The notes: generated from the letters alone by a model not told the origin. 64,000 nucleotides of DNA from JBBQFI01 sp038237805 (GCA_038237805.1 JBBRYI010000007.1:142591-206590), one strand, 5' to 3'. Shown: positions 17,096 through 25,802, counted from the stretch's first letter. Program-made: numbers and translations.

Positions 17096-19030
17096 GTGAA
17101 GCGCTTCCTGTTTCCTGCTGTTTTTGCATTTGTCGCGCTCATTATCGGTATTGCGGTTGGCCGATATGCGGTTCCTGTCGCTAAAAATTCTGCCGCGCAA
17201 AAATCTCTTAACTCGTTAGGCGCGCCGGCCATTTCCGGAACTCCCTCTCTTCCCCCAGCGCCAATCACTGCCGCGGAACCAGAGCGCGATTCTGATGATG
17301 TTCCATTCGGCACAAGTGCCCAGGCCATCATTTCCCAAATTAAAACTGCGTTACAGCATTCCGGCCGGCAACGGACCTATGCCGCCTTGAACAAAGTGAT
17401 GGATTCGATCGACCCAAAGAATGTACGCGAAGTCATCGCTTTCGTAGAAACGCTGCGCGAGCACGACAAAAACATGGTCGTGTCGATGGTGGTTGGCCGT
17501 TGGGCCGAACTGGATCCGAAAGCCGCCATTGCTTATGCGCAAGGTTTGCCGGTCGTATCATTTCGCAATGGAGCGCTGACGAGCGCGGTTGCGAGTTGGG
17601 CAGAGCATGACAGCGCTGCGGCCACCGCGTGGGTTTCGCATCTTCCAGTTGGTGCGCAGCGCGATCAAGCCATGCAAACAATCGTTTCCGCGCTCGCGGA
17701 CAAAGATCCGCAAGCTGCGCTCGCTTTTTTGCAAAACATGCCGACGGGACGGAAACGCCAGAATTTGTATTGGCCGATTTTCAGCCGCTGGACCACAGAG
17801 GATCCGATGGCTGCCGCCCAACGCGCAGCGCAACTACCAGCGGGATCGAGTCGAGACACAGCGTTGCAAGTGGTCGGTTCCAGTTGGGCGAATGAGGACC
17901 CCGAGGCCGCTTATGCCTGGGCGAATAGCTTGCCCGCTGGGCAAGGTCGCAATAATGCGCTGCAAAATATTTTTGCCGGTTGGGCAAACAAAGATCCACA
18001 AAAAGCCGCTTCCATGATCGAGACATTGCCTTCCGGTGCTGCGCGCGATCAAGCCATCGGCAATATCGCGCGACAATGGGGCGCAACGAATGTTCAGGCC
18101 GCGCTCGCCTGGACACAGGGATTGCCGCCGAGTGATGCGCAACAAAATGCCTTGAGCAATGTGCTCGCCACTTGGGTGCAATCGGAACCAGCGGCAGCAG
18201 CAGAGTACGTCGCCGGTATGCCAGCGGGCAAAGCGCAGGAAAAAGCGGTCACGGCGATCACGTTGCAATTAGCCAGCAGCGATGTGCAAAACGCGATCAC
18301 TTGGGCACAAAAACTTCCGGACGGTCCGGGCAAGCAAAATGCGCTCAACAACATTGTTTCACAATGGACGGAAGCCGACCCACAAGCGGCGGCGAATTTT
18401 GCTTTGCGTACGAGCACCGGTGATGGTCGCACAAATTTACTCGAAAATATTTCGCGGCAATGGGCGCGTGTCGATGCCCAAGCGGCCATTGCGTGGGTGA
18501 GCAGTTTGCCGAGTGCATCGCGCGATTCTGTTTTGCCCGGCATTATTGCTTCCGTCGCCGAAACCGATTTGCCGGAAGCAACCAGATTGGTAGGGCGATT
18601 GCCCGCAGGGGATTCGCAAGCCAATGCCGCCAGCTCGATCACGTGGCAATGGGCTGGAGATGATCCGCAGGCGGCAAGCAAATGGGCCGCATCTTTTCCC
18701 GAAGGCAAAACGCGTCAACGCGCTTTCGAAAGCGTGATGAATCGCTGGTCGCAAAACGATCCCTACGCGGCAGGCTCGTGGCTCGGCACCTTGCCGGCGA
18801 GTGATTCCCGGGATGCCGCAGTCAATGCTTATACCGGGCGAATTATGGGATCTGATCCGGCCGCGGCGGTGCAATGGGCGCAAACCATTAACGATGAAAG
18901 TATGCGCAATAACCGGCTCGAATCTCTTCTCGGCACCTGGCTAAAAACGGATGCAAACGCAGCTACGAACTGGATTAGCGCATCCGCTTTGCCAGAGGAA
19001 ACCAAAATGCGTTTTCTGCCGAAACGATAA
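17096..19030 (+). CDS. membrane-anchored protein of about sixteen 33-residue helical repeats, LexA-boxed
   Basis: 644 residues, GTG start at 17096. An N-terminal membrane helix (FLFPAVFAFVALIIGIAVG) and a Pro/Ala-rich linker are followed, from about residue 135, by tandem units near 33 residues. The pattern is W-x4-DP-x-AA-x3-W-x3-LP-x-G-x2-R-x2-A, for example SWANEDPEAAYAW and GWANKDPQKAASM. I know no enzymatic motif here; alpha-hairpin repeats for protein binding are likely, probably outside the membrane. A LexA box upstream implies damage induction. The stop is only 8 bp before the imuB C-terminal half, which suggests cotranscription. TCGTTAGGC occurs at 17213 inside the gene. Confidence 0.8.
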   Translation: MKRFLFPAVFAFVALIIGIAVGRYAVPVAKNSAAQKSLNSLGAPAISGTPSLPPAPITAAEPERDSDDVPFGTSAQAIISQIKTALQHSGRQRTYAALNKVMDSIDPKNVREVIAFVETLREHDKNMVVSMVVGRWAELDPKAAIAYAQGLPVVSFRNGALTSAVASWAEHDSAAATAWVSHLPVGAQRDQAMQTIVSALADKDPQAALAFLQNMPTGRKRQNLYWPIFSRWTTEDPMAAAQRAAQLPAGSSRDTALQVVGSSWANEDPEAAYAWANSLPAGQGRNNALQNIFAGWANKDPQKAASMIETLPSGAARDQAIGNIARQWGATNVQAALAWTQGLPPSDAQQNALSNVLATWVQSEPAAAAEYVAGMPAGKAQEKAVTAITLQLASSDVQNAITWAQKLPDGPGKQNALNNIVSQWTEADPQAAANFALRTSTGDGRTNLLENISRQWARVDAQAAIAWVSSLPSASRDSVLPGIIASVAETDLPEATRLVGRLPAGDSQANAASSITWQWAGDDPQAASKWAASFPEGKTRQRAFESVMNRWSQNDPYAAGSWLGTLPASDSRDAAVNAYTGRIMGSDPAAAVQWAQTINDESMRNNRLESLLGTWLKTDANAATNWISASALPEETKMRFLPKR

Positions 19031-19106
19031 TCTTAGACATGTCTAAGCGAACGAAATCTAAGACATCCATAGATAAGACTGCCGAAGTCCAGCATGTCTT
19101 AGACAT
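19031..19106. repeat. cluster of TCTTAGACAT-type short repeats at the imuB breakpoint
   Basis: CTTAGACATGTCTAAG at 19032-19047 is a perfect 16-bp palindrome. TCTAAGACAT follows at 19057-19066 and ATGTCTTAGACAT at 19094-19106. The first holds the ATG of the imuB C-terminal ORF. These are not LexA boxes. They mark one of the two junctions expected for the inversion that split imuB. Confidence 0.65.
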
Positions 19107-20019
19107 CCTGCACAAATGGGGAATTCATACGCTCGGCCAATTAGCTGATCTAAAGAAGGACGAGCTTGGACGGCGCCTTGGCCCGACCGCAGTTCATTTA
19201 TGGGAACGCGCCAATGGCAAATGCGTTCGCTTGCTCAAACTCGTCCAGCCAGTGGAAGCGTTTGCCGAAACATTCGAATTCGAAAACGAAATCGAAACGG
19301 TCGAACCGCTTCTTTTTATTCTGCGCCGTTTCTTGGAGCAAATATCTCTGCGACTCGGTGCGCTTTATTTCGTTGCCCAAGAACTCAATCTCCAAATCAC
19401 TTTTAGCGATAAGAAGAGTTACGAGCATCGCTTTAAAATCCCGCAGGCGACTCGCAGCGTAGAGGTGCTGTTTCGAATGCTTCATACGCATCTGGAAAAT
19501 TTTAAGTCGGAGTTCCCGATCACGGCAGTCTCCCTCGAGGCGCAAGCAACCAAGCCGTCACAACAGCAATTCAGTCTCTTTGAAACAGCCCTGCGTAATC
19601 CCGCGCAGCTTTCCGAAACCCTGGCGCGATTGACCGGTTTACTCGGAGCCGATCGTGTCGGCACCCCCGTTCTGGAAGACACACATCGTCCCGACGGTTT
19701 CCATCTCGAATCATTTTCCTGGGAGGTCGATGATAAGCCCTCGGTGGAAAAAGCGTTACCATCTTGCGCACTGCGCCGCTTTCGTACGCCGCTTTTCGCT
19801 TCGGTCTTATCGACTGAAAATCAACCTGCGCATTTGCAGAGCGCGCAAATACAGGGACAGGTGCGAGCCGCTACTGGACCTTACCATTCTTCGGGTAATT
19901 GGTGGGATGAAAATACGTGGGCGCGCGCAGAATGGGATTTGCAGTTGGATAATGGTGCGCTCTGCCGCTGTCATCGCGATGATGAACAAAGTTGGAGAGC
20001 CGATGGAATTTACGATTAG
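19039..20019 (+). CDS. imuB: ImuB, C-terminal half (thumb, little finger, clamp-binding) as a separate ORF
   Basis: 326 residues. It begins in the thumb region: LDILHKWGIHTLGQLADL and ELGRRLGPTAVHLWERANG match the helix-hairpin-helix of Y-family proteins. The little-finger region follows, then a canonical beta-clamp motif QFSLF at residues 177-181. The end (GNWWDENTWARAEWDL and the terminal DGIYD) is typical of ImuB C-termini. The first 14 or so residues come from the short-repeat cluster and are not ImuB-like. imuC starts 15 bp downstream. The N-terminal half is at 9341-9865 on the other strand. A LexA-boxed gene ends 8 bp upstream. Confidence 0.85.
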   Translation: MSKRTKSKTSIDKTAEVQHVLDILHKWGIHTLGQLADLKKDELGRRLGPTAVHLWERANGKCVRLLKLVQPVEAFAETFEFENEIETVEPLLFILRRFLEQISLRLGALYFVAQELNLQITFSDKKSYEHRFKIPQATRSVEVLFRMLHTHLENFKSEFPITAVSLEAQATKPSQQQFSLFETALRNPAQLSETLARLTGLLGADRVGTPVLEDTHRPDGFHLESFSWEVDDKPSVEKALPSCALRRFRTPLFASVLSTENQPAHLQSAQIQGQVRAATGPYHSSGNWWDENTWARAEWDLQLDNGALCRCHRDDEQSWRADGIYD

Positions 20020-20034
20020 CCATGCCGCTCGCGT

Positions 20035-23000
20035 ATGTCTTACATCGAACTTCATGCGTGCAGCGCTTTCAGTTTCCTGCGCGGCGGATCTTTTCCTGAA
20101 CATTTAGCTAAACGTGCAGCCGAGCTGGAGATGCCGGCAGTGGCGTTGCTCGATCGCAACGGCGTATATGGCGCGCAACGCTTTTCGGTTGCCGCGCGCG
20201 AACAAAATGTCCGTCCGATCATTGGAAGCGAGCTGACGCTCGAAGACGACAATATTTTGCCAGTGTTAGTGAAGAATCGCAGTGGCTACAGAAATTTATG
20301 CGAATTGCTGACGCAGGCACATCTGCGCAGCGAGAAAGGAAAATGCGCCGTGCGATGGGATGAACTCGCAGAATTTGCCCATGGCCTCGTAGCGCTCTTC
20401 GATCTGGGTAGCGCACGCGTCTCGCGTGTTGGTTTCGGCGTCTCGCCGAAACGATCTTTTAAAAGTTCGCGACGACGAGAGGTCGTCGCCAACACGCGAG
20501 ACGCGTGCGCTACCCGGAATCGCCTGCAATCGCTCATCGACCTCTTCGGTCGCGAAAACATCTATGTTGAAATGCAACGCCACTTCCTGCGCGGCGAAGA
20601 ACAGCTCAATCAGCAACTAATCGATCTGGCGGATCATTATCAATTGCCGCTCCTCGCGACCAATGGCGTGCAGTACGCGACACCGAGTGGTCGAGATGTA
20701 ATTGACGTTTTTACCTGCATCCGAGAACACACACATCTCGATGCCGCCGGAAAATTACTGAGCCAAAACAGCGAACGTCATCTGAAAAGCGACGCGGAAA
20801 TGCGCGCGCTTTTTCATGATCGCCCCGATGCTATTGCAAACACCGAAGGCCTCGCGGAACGCTTAACATTTTCTCTCGAAAACATCGGTTACGAATTCCC
20901 CGAGTTTCCCGTTCCGGATGGACACAGCATGGATTCGTTTCTCAACACCATCGTCTGGTTCGGTGCGCAGCAGCGTTATGACGCCGTCAGCAGCGCAGTG
21001 AAACGGCAGCTCAAGGAAGAACTCGCGCTTATTCAAAAGCTCGGATTCTCAGGCTATTTTCTAATTGTTTGGGACATCATCAATTTCTGCCGCGAACACA
21101 ATGTCATGGTGCAAGGGCGCGGCAGCGCAGCCAACAGCGCGGTTTGTTATTGTCTCGGAATCACGCCGGTCGATCCGGTCAGCAACCATCTCGTTTTCGA
21201 GCGCTTTCTCAGTGAAAGTCGTAAAGGCTGGCCCGACATCGATCTCGATCTCCCGAGCGGCGATCGTCGTGAGAGTGTGATCCAGGAAATTTATCGCCGC
21301 TACGGCAAACATGGCGCCGCCATGACCGCGAATGTGATTTCTTATCGCGGCCGGAGTGCAGCGCGCGAGATCGGAAAGGCGCTGAATTTTTCGCCCAGTA
21401 TCCTCGATCGCTTCTCCCATCTTTTTGCGAACGGCGATTTTCCGCACACGCTCGATTTGCAATCACAAATTGAACAAGCCGGTTTGCCAAAAGCACATCC
21501 GCGCATGCCGGCATTCGTGAATTTGTATCGCGCGATCTACGGATTGCCGCGCCATCTCGGCCAGCATTCCGGCGGCATGATTATTTGTCAGAATAAATTG
21601 AGTTCGTTTGTGCCGTTGGAAAATGCGTCCATGCCAGGACGCGTCGTCGCACAATGGGACAAGGACGACTGCGAAGATCTTGGCATCGTAAAAGTGGACC
21701 TGCTCGGTCTGGGCATGATGTCGGTCATGCAGGGTGCGTTTGAATTATGCCGCGAACGTGGGCGGCCGCTCGATCTCGCGCACATTCCGAAAGACGATCC
21801 AGCGACTTTCGAAATAATGCAGAAAGCCGACACCATTGGTGTGTTTCAAATCGAAAGCCGCGCGCAAATGGCGACGCTGCCGCGGATGAAGCCAAAATGT
21901 TTTTACGATGTTGTCATTGAAGTCGCCATCATTCGGCCGGGACCGATCCAAGGCGACATGGTTCATCCATATCTCGCGCGACGCGCCGGCCGCGAGAAAA
22001 TCACGTATTTCGATCCGCGACTCGAACCGGTGTTAGGTCGCACCCTTGGTGTGCCGTTATTTCAGGAACAAATGCTGAAGATCGCCATGGTGATGGCCGA
22101 TTTTTCCGGGGCTGAAGCGGAAGAATTACGACGGGCGCTAAGCTTTCATCGTTCGCAAGAACGGATGGAAAAAGTAAGCGTGAAATTGCGCGCCGCGATG
22201 ACGCGAAAAAATATCGCGCCTGCCGTGATCGATAAAATTCTGCAATCGATCACATCGTTTGCTCTCTACGGATTTCCGGAATCGCACGCGATCAGTTTTG
22301 CGATTCTCGCTTACGGCAGCGCGTATCTGAAAGTGCATCGCGCGCCGGAATTTTATGCAAGTCTGCTGAACAATCAGCCGATGGGTTTTTATACGCCGGC
22401 GACGATCGTGAAGGATGCGCACCGGCATGGGACAAAGATTCAGCCGGTTTGTGCTCAACGATCGGAATGGCATTGCGTCGTTGTTTCAAATGACACGGTG
22501 CGACTGGGTTTTTGCGTCGTGAACGGTTTGCGTCGAGAACATGCAGAAGAACTCGTTAGGCAGCGGAATCGGCTACCATTTCGCTCGATGGAAGATTTCA
22601 AGCGGCGCGTGGAACTATCGAAGGAAGAATTCCGAACCTTGGCGGAGTTAGGTGCGCTCAATTGTTTCGCCGAACATCGGCGTGCTGCGATGTGGAAAGT
22701 GGAAGAGGAAATGCCGGAAGGTTTGTTTGCTCGTCATTCCGAGCGAAGCGAAGCGGAGTCGAGGGACCTCTCGAACGTTCGCGAGGTCCTTTGCTCCGCT
22801 CAGGATGACCGCGCAGGTAGTTCGCCGCTTCTTCCGATGACGATGCCCGAGCGTGTGCGAGCGGATTACGAACGAATGAACCTAACGACTGGTCCGCACC
22901 CAATGAAACTTTTGCGCGATAGTTTACCAAATGTTTGGCGAGCGATCGATCTGGTGAAAGCCGGTAACAAATCCATTGTCCAGATTGCCGGCAATGTGAT

Positions 23001-23250
23001 TTGCCGTCAGCGACCGGGAACGGCGAAAGGTTTTGTTTTTATCAGCCTGGAAGATGAGACCGGCGTGTCGAACGCAATCGTAACGCCGGATTTGTTTGAG
23101 AAACTGCGCCTTGTCATAACGGAAGAGGCGTTTTTACTGATTGAAGGCGAAGTGCAAAATTCCGACGGCGTGGTTTTGATCAAAGCGCAACAGATCCGAC
23201 CGCTCGCACACGATGAGCTCGTGGGCAGCAACTCGCACGATTTCCATTAA
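20035..23250 (+). CDS. imuC: ImuC/DnaE2, error-prone DNA polymerase III alpha subunit
   Basis: 1071 residues. C-family polymerase of the ImuABC mutasome. The N-terminal PHP domain starts YIELHACSAFSFLRGGS. The palm carries GRGSAANSAVCYCLG and the catalytic aspartates of PDIDLDLPSGDRR. The C-terminal OB fold is near FVFISLEDETGVSNAIV. Two palindromic elements are inserted in frame: 110 bp at 20406-20515 (about 36 residues in the PHP domain) and 77 bp at 22733-22809 (about 26 residues before the OB fold). Without them the protein would be near the usual DnaE2 length. Both inserts keep the frame, so the protein may still work. It converges on gnd with a 3-bp gap. Confidence 0.9.
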   Translation: MSYIELHACSAFSFLRGGSFPEHLAKRAAELEMPAVALLDRNGVYGAQRFSVAAREQNVRPIIGSELTLEDDNILPVLVKNRSGYRNLCELLTQAHLRSEKGKCAVRWDELAEFAHGLVALFDLGSARVSRVGFGVSPKRSFKSSRRREVVANTRDACATRNRLQSLIDLFGRENIYVEMQRHFLRGEEQLNQQLIDLADHYQLPLLATNGVQYATPSGRDVIDVFTCIREHTHLDAAGKLLSQNSERHLKSDAEMRALFHDRPDAIANTEGLAERLTFSLENIGYEFPEFPVPDGHSMDSFLNTIVWFGAQQRYDAVSSAVKRQLKEELALIQKLGFSGYFLIVWDIINFCREHNVMVQGRGSAANSAVCYCLGITPVDPVSNHLVFERFLSESRKGWPDIDLDLPSGDRRESVIQEIYRRYGKHGAAMTANVISYRGRSAAREIGKALNFSPSILDRFSHLFANGDFPHTLDLQSQIEQAGLPKAHPRMPAFVNLYRAIYGLPRHLGQHSGGMIICQNKLSSFVPLENASMPGRVVAQWDKDDCEDLGIVKVDLLGLGMMSVMQGAFELCRERGRPLDLAHIPKDDPATFEIMQKADTIGVFQIESRAQMATLPRMKPKCFYDVVIEVAIIRPGPIQGDMVHPYLARRAGREKITYFDPRLEPVLGRTLGVPLFQEQMLKIAMVMADFSGAEAEELRRALSFHRSQERMEKVSVKLRAAMTRKNIAPAVIDKILQSITSFALYGFPESHAISFAILAYGSAYLKVHRAPEFYASLLNNQPMGFYTPATIVKDAHRHGTKIQPVCAQRSEWHCVVVSNDTVRLGFCVVNGLRREHAEELVRQRNRLPFRSMEDFKRRVELSKEEFRTLAELGALNCFAEHRRAAMWKVEEEMPEGLFARHSERSEAESRDLSNVREVLCSAQDDRAGSSPLLPMTMPERVRADYERMNLTTGPHPMKLLRDSLPNVWRAIDLVKAGNKSIVQIAGNVICRQRPGTAKGFVFISLEDETGVSNAIVTPDLFEKLRLVITEEAFLLIEGEVQNSDGVVLIKAQQIRPLAHDELVGSNSHDFH
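20406..20515. repeat. 110-bp cloverleaf-like palindromic element inside imuC
   Basis: Perfect 27-bp inverted arms at 20406-20432 and 20489-20515 (core GCACGCGTCTCGCGTGTTGG). They enclose two smaller hairpins, TTTCGGCGTCTCGCCGAAA and one made of CGACGAC and GTCGTCG around a short loop. The whole reads in frame through imuC. It would fold as a three-stem structure in RNA or single-stranded DNA. Confidence 0.9.
22733..22809. repeat. GTCAT-family palindromic repeat inserted in frame in imuC
   Basis: It runs from GTCATTCCGAGCGAAGCGAA to CTCAGGATGAC, the same ends as the intergenic copies at 3.9, 49.7 and 52.7 kb. It encodes RHSERSEAESRDLSNVREVL and a few more residues within imuC without a stop. 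Confidence 0.85.
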
Positions 23251-23253
23251 CAT

Positions 23254-24738
23254 CTACTCGGCTGCGTGACGCTTTCCGGCTGATTTCGGCTCGGCTGGCT
23301 TTTCTGTCGGTTGATCGCCCGACTCCATCCAATTGGTGTGAAAAACGCCCGGCTTGTCGACACGTTCGTAAGTATGTGCGCCAAAGAAATCGCGCTGCGC
23401 CTGCAAGAGATTCGCGGGCAAGCGCGCGGAACGATAGCTATCGAAGTAAGCCAGCGAAGCGCTGAAGGCGGGCACAGCGACGCCATGCTCGATCGCTTTA
23501 GAAACAGCAACGCGCCACTGGTCCTGCGACTTCGCCATGATGTCGGTAAAATAGGAATCGAAGAGCAGATTGTGTAGCGCGGGGTCGCGGGCGTAGGCAT
23601 CGGCGATGCGATTAAGAAATTTGGCGCGAATGATGCAACCGCCGCGCCAAATGGTGGCGATGTCACCGAAATTTAAATTCCACTTGTAGGTGGTACTGGC
23701 GGCGCCGAGCAGTTCCATGCCTTGCGCATACGAAACGATTTTCGAGGCATAGAGTGCGTCGTGCACGGCGCGAATGAGCTGTGCGCGATCGCCGGTGAAT
23801 TTTGCCGGTTTGGGCTGCGGCAGGATCTTCGAAGCGGCGACACGCTCGTCTTTGCGAGACGAAATCACGCGCGCTTCAACCGCAGCGTTGATTGTTGAGA
23901 TTACGACCGACTGTGTGAGCGCAGACTGCAGAGTCCAAAGCCCCGTTCCTTTCTGCCCAGCTTTATCGAGTATGACGTCGACGAGCGGCTTGCCCGTTTC
24001 GGGATCTTTCTTGCGAAAGATTTGAGAGGTGATTTCGATGAGATAGCTCTCGAGTGCCCCGCTATTCCAATCCGCGAAAATGTTAGCCAGCTCGGCGGCG
24101 CCGAGACCCAACACGTTTTGTAAAATCGCATACGCTTCGCAAATCAACTGCATGTCGCCGTACTCGATTCCATTGTGAACCATCTTCACATAATGACCGG
24201 CGCCATCCGGGCCCATGTAACGGCAACATGGTTCGCCGTCGACTTGGGCGGCGATTTTGCGAAAGATCGGCGCGATGATTTCATAAGATTCGCGGGAACC
24301 GCCCGGCATGAGCGATGGACCTTTGAGCGCTCCTTCTTCGCCGCCGGAAACGCCGCAACCGACAAAGTGCAGGCCGCGCGCTTCCAGTTCTTTGAATCGA
24401 CGCTGCGTGTCGGTAAAAAGCGAATTGCCGCCATCGATAATGACGTCACCAGTTTCGAAACCTGGCACGAGCTGGGCGATGACGGCGTCAACAGGCGCGC
24501 CCGCTTTGACCATGATCATCGCTTTGCGCGGCCGCCGTAATCCCCCGATAAATTCCTCCATCGTGCGAGCCGGCAGGATGTTTTTTCCCGCGCCGCGATC
24601 GGCCGCGAATTTTTCTGTGACCTCAGTGGTGCGGTTATAAACCGCAACCGAGAAGCCTTTCGATTCCATGTTGAGGGCGAGATTTTCCCCCATGACCCCA
24701 AGTCCGATGATTCCAATATCGCATTGCGTCGTGGTCAT
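23254..24738 (-). CDS. gnd: 6-phosphogluconate dehydrogenase, decarboxylating
   Basis: 494 residues. It oxidises 6-phosphogluconate to ribulose-5-phosphate in the pentose phosphate pathway. The N-terminal Rossmann fold is clear (IGIIGLGVMGENLALNMESK). The substrate region has GGSRESYE, and the catalytic Lys lies in GAGHYVKMVHNGIEYGDMQL. The C-terminal helical domain ends with the YFGAH-like region DFFGAHTYERVD, then a short Pro/Lys tail. It converges with imuC and diverges from moaE, with 51 bp between the starts. Confidence 0.96.
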   Translation of the reverse strand: MTTTQCDIGIIGLGVMGENLALNMESKGFSVAVYNRTTEVTEKFAADRGAGKNILPARTMEEFIGGLRRPRKAMIMVKAGAPVDAVIAQLVPGFETGDVIIDGGNSLFTDTQRRFKELEARGLHFVGCGVSGGEEGALKGPSLMPGGSRESYEIIAPIFRKIAAQVDGEPCCRYMGPDGAGHYVKMVHNGIEYGDMQLICEAYAILQNVLGLGAAELANIFADWNSGALESYLIEITSQIFRKKDPETGKPLVDVILDKAGQKGTGLWTLQSALTQSVVISTINAAVEARVISSRKDERVAASKILPQPKPAKFTGDRAQLIRAVHDALYASKIVSYAQGMELLGAASTTYKWNLNFGDIATIWRGGCIIRAKFLNRIADAYARDPALHNLLFDSYFTDIMAKSQDQWRVAVSKAIEHGVAVPAFSASLAYFDSYRSARLPANLLQAQRDFFGAHTYERVDKPGVFHTNWMESGDQPTEKPAEPKSAGKRHAAE

Positions 24739-24789
24739 TTTGGGTGTTGTTGAAACGTTCGGAAAAGCATTCTCGTGTTACATTAGCGC

Positions 24790-25230
24790 ATGGCAATTTC
24801 GATTTGGAAAGTTTCGATCGTCAATGCTCCGCTGGAATTTCCTGGAGACCTCGCGGATTCCGGCTCCGGGGCGGTGATCGATTTTTGGGGAAGAGTGAGA
24901 GAAATCGAAAATGGGCGAGCGATCGAAGGAATCAATTACGAAGTACATCACGCCATGGCGGAGCATCAGATGAACCTGCTCGCGGAGAAGGCAACGGTCG
25001 ATTTTTTTCTGACCGCGCTCGTATTGCGGCATCGGGTTGGTTTCGTGCGAGCTGGTGAAGCCTCGCTGTTTCTTCGCACGGCGAGCCGACATCGCGCGGC
25101 CGCTTTCGCGGCGAGTGAGTGGCTGATTGCGGAACTGAAAGCGAAAGTTCCAATCTGGAAGCGACCTGTTTTCATAACGGCGGAGACGCCTCGGAGAGAG
25201 CAGCAACTCGAGGAAGCTACAAACAGATGA
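24790..25230 (+). CDS. moaE: molybdopterin synthase catalytic subunit
   Basis: 146 residues. MoaE inserts sulfur from MoaD thiocarboxylate into precursor Z to make molybdopterin. Family marks are GAVIDFWGRVRE, the YEVHHAMAE segment, the VGFVRAGEASLFLRTASRHR region, and the catalytic Lys of VPIWKRPVF. No moaD is adjacent, so the sulfur carrier must be elsewhere. Its stop overlaps the pgsA start (ATGA at 25227-25230), an unusual but tight coupling. Confidence 0.9.
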   Translation: MAISIWKVSIVNAPLEFPGDLADSGSGAVIDFWGRVREIENGRAIEGINYEVHHAMAEHQMNLLAEKATVDFFLTALVLRHRVGFVRAGEASLFLRTASRHRAAAFAASEWLIAELKAKVPIWKRPVFITAETPRREQQLEEATNR

Positions 25231-25802
25231 ATTGGGCGAATCGTCTAACGTTAAGCAGATTACTTTTGACGATTTTGTTTGTCGTGGCGCTGAATTCAAC
25301 GTGGGCTTACGGCCGCACCGCTGCACTTGTTCTTTTCCTCGTTGCCGGCGCGACCGATTTTTTTGACGGCGAGATCGCGCGGCGCTACGCGATCGTAACG
25401 AATTTCGGAAAGCTAATGGATCCGCTCATGGACAAAGTGCTGATGGCGGCGGCGTTCATTTGTCTCGTGCCGTTCAAAGCGATTCCGGCGTGGGCCGCAA
25501 CGGTGGTTGTGGCGCGGGATTTTTTGATTACCGGTTTACGATTGATCGCTAGCGCGCAGGGCCAAGTGCTCCCGGCCGAACGTCTCGGCAAACACAAGAC
25601 CTCCTGGCAAATTGTGACGATTCTATTTTTTCTCGTTCTCCTTGCCGCGCGCGAATTGAAATATGCGAGTTACGAAAGCGGATGGTGGTCGAATGCCTGG
25701 TATCGGGGAGGCCCCGTTCTCATTTGGATCGCGGTCGCCCTTACTCTTTATTCAGGGCTCGGATATGCCTGGCGTCACCGGGAGATAATCTCACCCCTAT
25801 AA
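25227..25802 (+). CDS. pgsA: CDP-diacylglycerol-glycerol-3-phosphate 3-phosphatidyltransferase
   Basis: 191 residues from the ATG at 25227, which overlaps moaE by four bases; a longer upstream frame runs through moaE and is rejected. It is a membrane enzyme of the CDP-alcohol phosphatidyltransferase family and makes phosphatidylglycerophosphate. The family motif is present: TDFFDGEIARR, then NFGKLMDPLMDKVLM with its metal-binding aspartates. About five membrane helices are visible. Confidence 0.92.
   Translation: MNWANRLTLSRLLLTILFVVALNSTWAYGRTAALVLFLVAGATDFFDGEIARRYAIVTNFGKLMDPLMDKVLMAAAFICLVPFKAIPAWAATVVVARDFLITGLRLIASAQGQVLPAERLGKHKTSWQIVTILFFLVLLAARELKYASYESGWWSNAWYRGGPVLIWIAVALTLYSGLGYAWRHREIISPL

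Noticed and set aside
19032..19047. Palindrome CTTAGACATGTCTAAG as a LexA box
   Set aside because: It does not match GTTC-N4-GAAC, which is the clear box before lexA and imuA.
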